DNA from: Candidatus Gottesmanbacteria bacterium
GTDB lineage: Bacteria; Patescibacteriota; Microgenomatia; UBA10105; UBA927
DNA length: 33,385 bases
Direction: 5' to 3'
Assembly: GCA_016199185.1 (NCBI GenBank)
Contig: JACQHE010000057.1
Location: forward strand, 1-33,385
The translations under genes and the position numbers were made by a program. Below the pieces are notes generated by a model. The model searched no databases and was not told where the DNA came from. It saw only the letters and a list, made by a program, of their open reading frames with translations. Of this stretch, positions 29,489-33,385 are shown in pieces; the stretch's first letter is position 1; each line of letters starts with the position of its first letter.

Positions 29489-30720
29489 AACTTAAAAGTC
29501 TGGCAGAAAAAAAGATATGCATCTTGGGCTACGGGAAAGAGGGGAAAGCAACCCGCGCATTTTTGCAAACTATGGTCCCGAGCGCTATCGTGAGCATTTC
29601 TGATCAAAAAAACGGGCCTGATTATCTTACCGGTTTGGAAGCGTACGATGTGGTGATCAAGACGCCGGGCATCCCAAAACACCTCGTACCGGTGCCCTTT
29701 ACGACAGCGACCGATATTTTTTTTGCCAATACACGGGGGTATACGATCGGTGTCACCGGTTCAAAAGGCAAAAGCACGACGGCCTCACTATTGTATGCGA
29801 TACTCAAAAAAGGCGGAAAAAACGTGCATCTGGTCGGCAACATCGGCAACCCCATGCTCACCGCACTTTGTGAGGAGAAAAGTTCTGAAACGGTATACGT
29901 TATCGAGCTTTCCAGTTACCAGCTTGATACCATAGCGTACTCACCCCGGATTGCTCTCATCACGAATTTGTTTCCAGAACACATGGATTACCACGGTGAC
30001 GTACAAGCATATTGGCGTGCAAAAGAGCGTATAGTAACCCGATCGACAAGCGACGATTATCTCGTTTACAATCCCGATTATCCGAGACTCGTCCGTTTAG
30101 CAAAAATAACCAAAGCCAAATCCGTACCGTTCGTCGCCCGGTTGCCGTTTGATTACACGCAACCCCATCTTCTCGGCCGTCATAACAAAGACAACGTTCG
30201 GGCAGCCGTGACAGCGGCAGGATTACTGGACGTTCCTCCGGAAACAATGGAAAAGGCGGTTGTCGGTTTTGGACCCCTCCCGCATCGGCTGGAATACATC
30301 GGGACATTTCGGAACCTCTCTTTTTATGATGACGCGATTTCTACGACTCCGGAGTCCACGATTTGCGCCATAGAATCATTTCCATCCGTCGGTGCCATCC
30401 TCCTTGGGGGTCAGGATCGGGGCTACGATTTTTCCCGATTAGGCACCATGATCGCCGCGCGCCGTATCCCTACGGTGGTACTTTTTCCGGATAGTGGTGA
30501 GGCCATCTATAAAGCTATAATAAAAGCCTCATACACACCGTTACATGTACTACGGACGAAAGAAATGGGTATGGCGGTTTCCTTCGTCTTTGAACATGCT
30601 CGAGCGCATTCTGTGTGTTTACTTTCCACCGCATCCCCCAGCTACAGCGTATGGGAAAACTTTGAGAAAAAAGGAGAACTATTTGCCCAGTTTGTGCGAA
30701 AGTACTCATCCGGATTATGA
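29485..30720 (+). CDS. murD: UDP-MurNAc-L-alanine--glutamate ligase, probably MurD2 (L-Glu) type
   Basis: This MurD-type ligase adds glutamate to UDP-MurNAc-L-Ala. The 411 residues show the short Rossmann domain 1 (KICILGYGKEGKATRAFL, VVIKTPGIP), the ATPase domain (IGVTGSKGKSTTASLLYAIL, IELSSYQLD, NLFPEHMDYHG) and domain 3 (LPHRLEYIG, LLGGQDRGYDF, ENFEKKGELF). Residues that contact D-Glu in E. coli MurD are partly changed: the SKATN block reads AISTT and the Lys of GGDGKSADF is Arg in GGQDRGYDF. The Ser and Phe of the C-terminal block are kept. With murL next to it, use of L-Glu (MurD2) is the best reading, still inferred. Confidence 0.9.
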   Translation: MKLKSLAEKKICILGYGKEGKATRAFLQTMVPSAIVSISDQKNGPDYLTGLEAYDVVIKTPGIPKHLVPVPFTTATDIFFANTRGYTIGVTGSKGKSTTASLLYAILKKGGKNVHLVGNIGNPMLTALCEEKSSETVYVIELSSYQLDTIAYSPRIALITNLFPEHMDYHGDVQAYWRAKERIVTRSTSDDYLVYNPDYPRLVRLAKITKAKSVPFVARLPFDYTQPHLLGRHNKDNVRAAVTAAGLLDVPPETMEKAVVGFGPLPHRLEYIGTFRNLSFYDDAISTTPESTICAIESFPSVGAILLGGQDRGYDFSRLGTMIAARRIPTVVLFPDSGEAIYKAIIKASYTPLHVLRTKEMGMAVSFVFEHARAHSVCLLSTASPSYSVWENFEKKGELFAQFVRKYSSGL

Positions 30721-31805
30721 AAATAAAACGTATTTTTTCATCACCCGATCGGTGGTTGATCGGGATTGTCGTTTTTCTTGCATTGTTTGGCGTACTCATG
30801 GTGTATGACTCGTCGGTTGCTATAGCCATCCGGGACTTCGGGGATCAATACTACTTTGCCCGCGAGCAGCTCAAATGGTTGGTATTGGGATTCGGGGCGA
30901 TGTTGATCATGTCGCGTATCGACTATCATCGGTGGTACGCGCTTGCGCTGCCCGCGCTTGTTGGCACTATGGGGCTTCTCATGGCCGTATTCATCCCGGG
31001 ATTTGGCGTTGCCGCCCTCGGCGCGCACCGGTGGCTCAACTTCGGTTTCTTCATCCTGCAGCCTGCTGAGTTAGCCAAACTCGTGCTCATCCTCTATCTT
31101 GCTGCGTGGTTTACGAGCCGCGAGAAAAGTAGGTTTGGTGCGTTTCTCCTTTTGACCGCCATCGTGTTTGGCCTCGTGATCCTTGAGCCTGATCTGGGAA
31201 CAGGGATTATCCTGGTCACCATTGCCACCATCATGTACTTTCTTTCCGGTGCTTCGCCCAAGCATTTTGCCCTGCTTGTTCCGGTGGTGATTGTTGGGGT
31301 GACGCTGCTTGCAATCTCCTCGCCGTATCGGTTTGCCCGTCTCACGACCTTCCTCAACCCCGAACGTGATCCGTTAGGCGCGTCATATCAGATTCGACAG
31401 GTGTTGTTAGCGCTCGGATCGGGTGGATGGACAGGGATAGGGATCGGCAAATCACGGCAGAAATATGAGTACCTGCCGGAGGCAAACACCGATTCCATTT
31501 TTGCCATCATCGGTGAGGAAGTGGGATTTCTGGGTACAATCCTCGTCGTGGGAGCCTTCGCATTTCTGGTTTGGCGGGTATTCCGGGTGGCAGCTCGAGC
31601 GCCCGATCCGTTCGGGAGACTTTTGGCCGCGGGTATCGCATCATGGATCGGGATGCAAAGCGTCTTCAATATCGGTGCGATGGCGGCACTTATTCCGCTG
31701 ACCGGCATACCGCTGCCGCTTATCTCTTACGGCGGGTCGAGCTTAGTCATCGTACTTGCCGCAACCGGGATTGTGTTTAATATCAGTAGACAGCGAAAAA
31801 TATGA
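30717..31805 (+). CDS. ftsW: SEDS peptidoglycan glycosyltransferase FtsW
   Basis: FtsW polymerises lipid II at the septum with FtsI. The 362 residues form about ten membrane helices. Diagnostic SEDS elements are GAHRWLNFGFFILQPAELAKL, the catalytic Asp in LEPDLGTGIILVTIA, LALGSGGWTGIGIGKSRQKYEYLPEANTDSIFAIIGEE and the final GIPLPLISYGGSSLVIVLAATGIVFNISR. FtsW rather than RodA is chosen because of its position between murD and murG. It shares ATGA overlaps with both neighbours. Confidence 0.95.
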   Translation: MKIKRIFSSPDRWLIGIVVFLALFGVLMVYDSSVAIAIRDFGDQYYFAREQLKWLVLGFGAMLIMSRIDYHRWYALALPALVGTMGLLMAVFIPGFGVAALGAHRWLNFGFFILQPAELAKLVLILYLAAWFTSREKSRFGAFLLLTAIVFGLVILEPDLGTGIILVTIATIMYFLSGASPKHFALLVPVVIVGVTLLAISSPYRFARLTTFLNPERDPLGASYQIRQVLLALGSGGWTGIGIGKSRQKYEYLPEANTDSIFAIIGEEVGFLGTILVVGAFAFLVWRVFRVAARAPDPFGRLLAAGIASWIGMQSVFNIGAMAALIPLTGIPLPLISYGGSSLVIVLAATGIVFNISRQRKI

Positions 31806-32836
31806 ACCAACCAACCATTTGCATTACCGGCGGACATTTGACACCGGCCATCGCCGTTATTGAGGAAATCAAACGGCGCAAACTCCCGTGGGACATCGTC
31901 TTCGTCGGCCGGAGTGAAGCGTTTGAAGGAGGCGGCAGTCCGGCGCACGAGGAGCGGCTTGTCCGAGCGTCGGGCGTCCCGTTTCATGTCATTGTGACCG
32001 GAAGGCAGGGGCTATCGGTCTGGAAGGTACCGATAGGGCTTATTCAATCATTGCGCCTATTAATCAAGGAGTGTCCGTCTGTCGTGCTTTCCTTCGGTGG
32101 GTATGTAGGACTGCCGGTTTGTGTGGCGGCATGGATGCTGGGGATTCCGGTCATTATCCACGAGCAGACTGGTGAGTTGGGGTTTGCCAACAGAATTATT
32201 GCCGCGTTTGCCAGGCGCGTATTGTTGTCCAGTGAGATTGGCATCCCGCTTCGTGAGGCACTGTTTCATCCATTCCAAAAGCCATCCTTCCCGATCGGCG
32301 TGACGCGGCCCATACTATATATAACCGGCGGCAGTACCGGCGCGCGCACGCTCAACGCACTCGTCTTCCCCATCATTTCCCAGCTTTGTGAGCGCTGCAC
32401 CGTGATTCATCAAGTGGGTGCGGCTGATCTGCCCAGCGCGCACAAACATACCGAGAAAGGATACGTCGCGGCAGAGTATTTCGACGCCTCGGATCTTGCG
32501 TGGATTTATGGCCATACCTCGATCCTTATCGGTCGGTCTGGGGCAAACACCGTCGCTGAAGCCTGCGCGCTCGGCGTGCCGGCTATCTTCATACCGCTCC
32601 CGTGGGCAGCAGGTGACGAACAAACGAAAAACGCGTTGTCACTTGCCCATGAGGGCATGGCGATTGTTCTCAATCAAAAAACGCTTACGGCCGAAACACT
32701 TCTTGGGCACATTGGTACCATGATGCAGTCTCTGGCTGCGTACAAATCGCATGCAACGCGGGTAGCAAAGATGTATCCACGAGAGGGCGCAGTCAAGGTG
32801 GTACAAGAGATAGAGGATATCCTCTCACGAGCATGA
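31802..32836 (+). CDS. murG: UDP-GlcNAc--lipid I GlcNAc transferase MurG
   Basis: MurG (GT28) adds GlcNAc to lipid I at the inner membrane face to give lipid II. The 344 residues have the N-terminal glycine loop ITGGHLTPAIAVIEEI, VVLSFGGYVGLPVCVAAWMLGIPVIIHEQ, the second-domain loop YITGGSTGARTLN and the UDP-GlcNAc site IGRSGANTVAEACALGVPAIFIPLPWAAGDEQTKNA. The first loop has GGHLTPA where many MurG proteins have GGTGGHxxPA, a shortened form. Length is normal. ATGA overlaps link it to ftsW and ftsQ. Confidence 0.95.
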   Translation: MNQPTICITGGHLTPAIAVIEEIKRRKLPWDIVFVGRSEAFEGGGSPAHEERLVRASGVPFHVIVTGRQGLSVWKVPIGLIQSLRLLIKECPSVVLSFGGYVGLPVCVAAWMLGIPVIIHEQTGELGFANRIIAAFARRVLLSSEIGIPLREALFHPFQKPSFPIGVTRPILYITGGSTGARTLNALVFPIISQLCERCTVIHQVGAADLPSAHKHTEKGYVAAEYFDASDLAWIYGHTSILIGRSGANTVAEACALGVPAIFIPLPWAAGDEQTKNALSLAHEGMAIVLNQKTLTAETLLGHIGTMMQSLAAYKSHATRVAKMYPREGAVKVVQEIEDILSRA

Positions 32837-33385
32837 GACGAGCGTTTGCATGGCGGAAGTTTGGCAGAATCATGGCCTTTGCCCTGGCCATTCTTTTGGT
32901 AAGCGGTGTGTTCGCCTGGGGAGTCAACAAACTATTTACCATCACGATGGTAGAGGTGTCCGGGGAGGGGATTGCCGTTGCCGTGGATGAGACCAGTCTC
33001 CCCAAGAACCTTTTGTTTTTCCCCGTGAGCGACGTACAGGATCAAATCCTCAAGGAGAATCCATTAGTCGGGAGTGTGTCTCTTAAGAGAAAATATCCCG
33101 GCACCCTCGTCATTACGGCCGTGCCCCGCAAACCCTTTGTGATTGCGGGAGTGGGCGGCGAGACCTATGCGTTGGACGACCAGGGTGTGGTGCTGTCGCA
33201 GTATCCCTCCGCGGCAGATCTTCCGGTGATACATCTTTCTCTGTCACCCGTGCAGCCGGGAGATACTGTTGCCGACCCGATTGTGCTTACGGCCGTCCGG
33301 TTTTTGCGGGAGACAGCCTCGGTGCTGCGCGTTTGGGAAATCGCCCCCTTTGAAAGCTCGGGGCTTCAAGCCCGGGCAGAAGGAA
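32833..33385 (+). CDS. ftsQ: cell division protein FtsQ/DivIB, 3' end cut by window
   Basis: The ATG shares ATGA with the murG stop. The visible 184 residues start with a basic cytoplasmic tail (MRRAFAWRKFGRI), one membrane helix (about 13-34), and an outer domain. Its first part fits the POTRA fold (FTITMVEVSG, then LKENPLVGSVSLKRKYPGTLVITAVPRKPFVI). The next part resembles the FtsQ beta domain (YALDDQGVVLSQYP). FtsQ with FtsL and FtsB regulates FtsW-FtsI at the septum. The frame stays open to the last base, so the C-terminus lies outside the window. Confidence 0.88.
   Translation, partial: MRRAFAWRKFGRIMAFALAILLVSGVFAWGVNKLFTITMVEVSGEGIAVAVDETSLPKNLLFFPVSDVQDQILKENPLVGSVSLKRKYPGTLVITAVPRKPFVIAGVGGETYALDDQGVVLSQYPSAADLPVIHLSLSPVQPGDTVADPIVLTAVRFLRETASVLRVWEIAPFESSGLQARAEG

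Overview
The window looks like a chromosomal segment of a Candidate Phyla Radiation (Patescibacteria) bacterium. The basis is a set of traits, not a database match: a tightly packed dcw (division and cell wall) cluster with 4-base ATGA overlaps; a single-chain GlyRS next to a short RecO; a DUF4012 protein behind a sugar-transferase cluster; Mur ligases with missing or replaced N-terminal domains; and a DegT/FemAB/CvpA set inside the dcw cluster. TGA is the stop codon of many well-supported genes, so the code is standard and not the recoded one of Absconditabacteria/Gracilibacteria. I cannot place it below phylum level.

Layout. (1) 1-5611: surface-glycan genes (two GT4 glycosyltransferases, a ManC-like guanylyltransferase, a lipid-linked sugar phosphotransferase, a DUF4012 protein). 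(2) 5619-8257: recO, glyS and three small membrane or anchored proteins, one split at a T9 run. (3) 8375-13477: first dcw block, with an MraZ operator, mraZ, rsmH, ftsL, ftsI, murE and pgeF. (4) 13475-15592: a 2.1-kb accessory island. It holds the only three well-supported minus-strand genes in the window (DUF5676-like, VOC, short asparaginase), several long palindromes, and gene units bounded by GTTAGGY/RCCTAAC boxes that resemble integron cassettes. (5) 15593-33385: second dcw block, with murC, an inserted A/T-rich DUF3800 gene, murB, murA, a GlmU-like enzyme, an alpha/beta hydrolase, a membrane-anchored MurF, a DegT aminotransferase, a CvpA-CAP fusion, a FemAB protein, dgkA, mraY, murL, murD, ftsW, murG and the start of ftsQ.

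How the genes work together. The GlmU-like enzyme, MurA and MurB would make UDP-MurNAc; MurC adds the first residue; MurD and MurL would add L-Glu and epimerise it (the MurD2/MurL route); MurE and MurF complete the stem peptide; MraY and MurG make lipid II; FtsW and FtsI polymerise and cross-link it at the septum with FtsL and FtsQ. DgkA could recycle the lipid carrier, PgeF edits wrong precursors, and the FemAB protein may add bridge residues.

Most notable points: four evenly spaced MraZ boxes over the mraZ promoter; extended -10 promoters ending 6-7 nt before ATG at several genes, which predicts leaderless mRNAs; the MurD2/MurL-type pair; changed specificity motifs in MurE and MraY; and the island with cassette-specific terminal inverted repeats plus two 32-bp palindromes that differ by compensatory changes.
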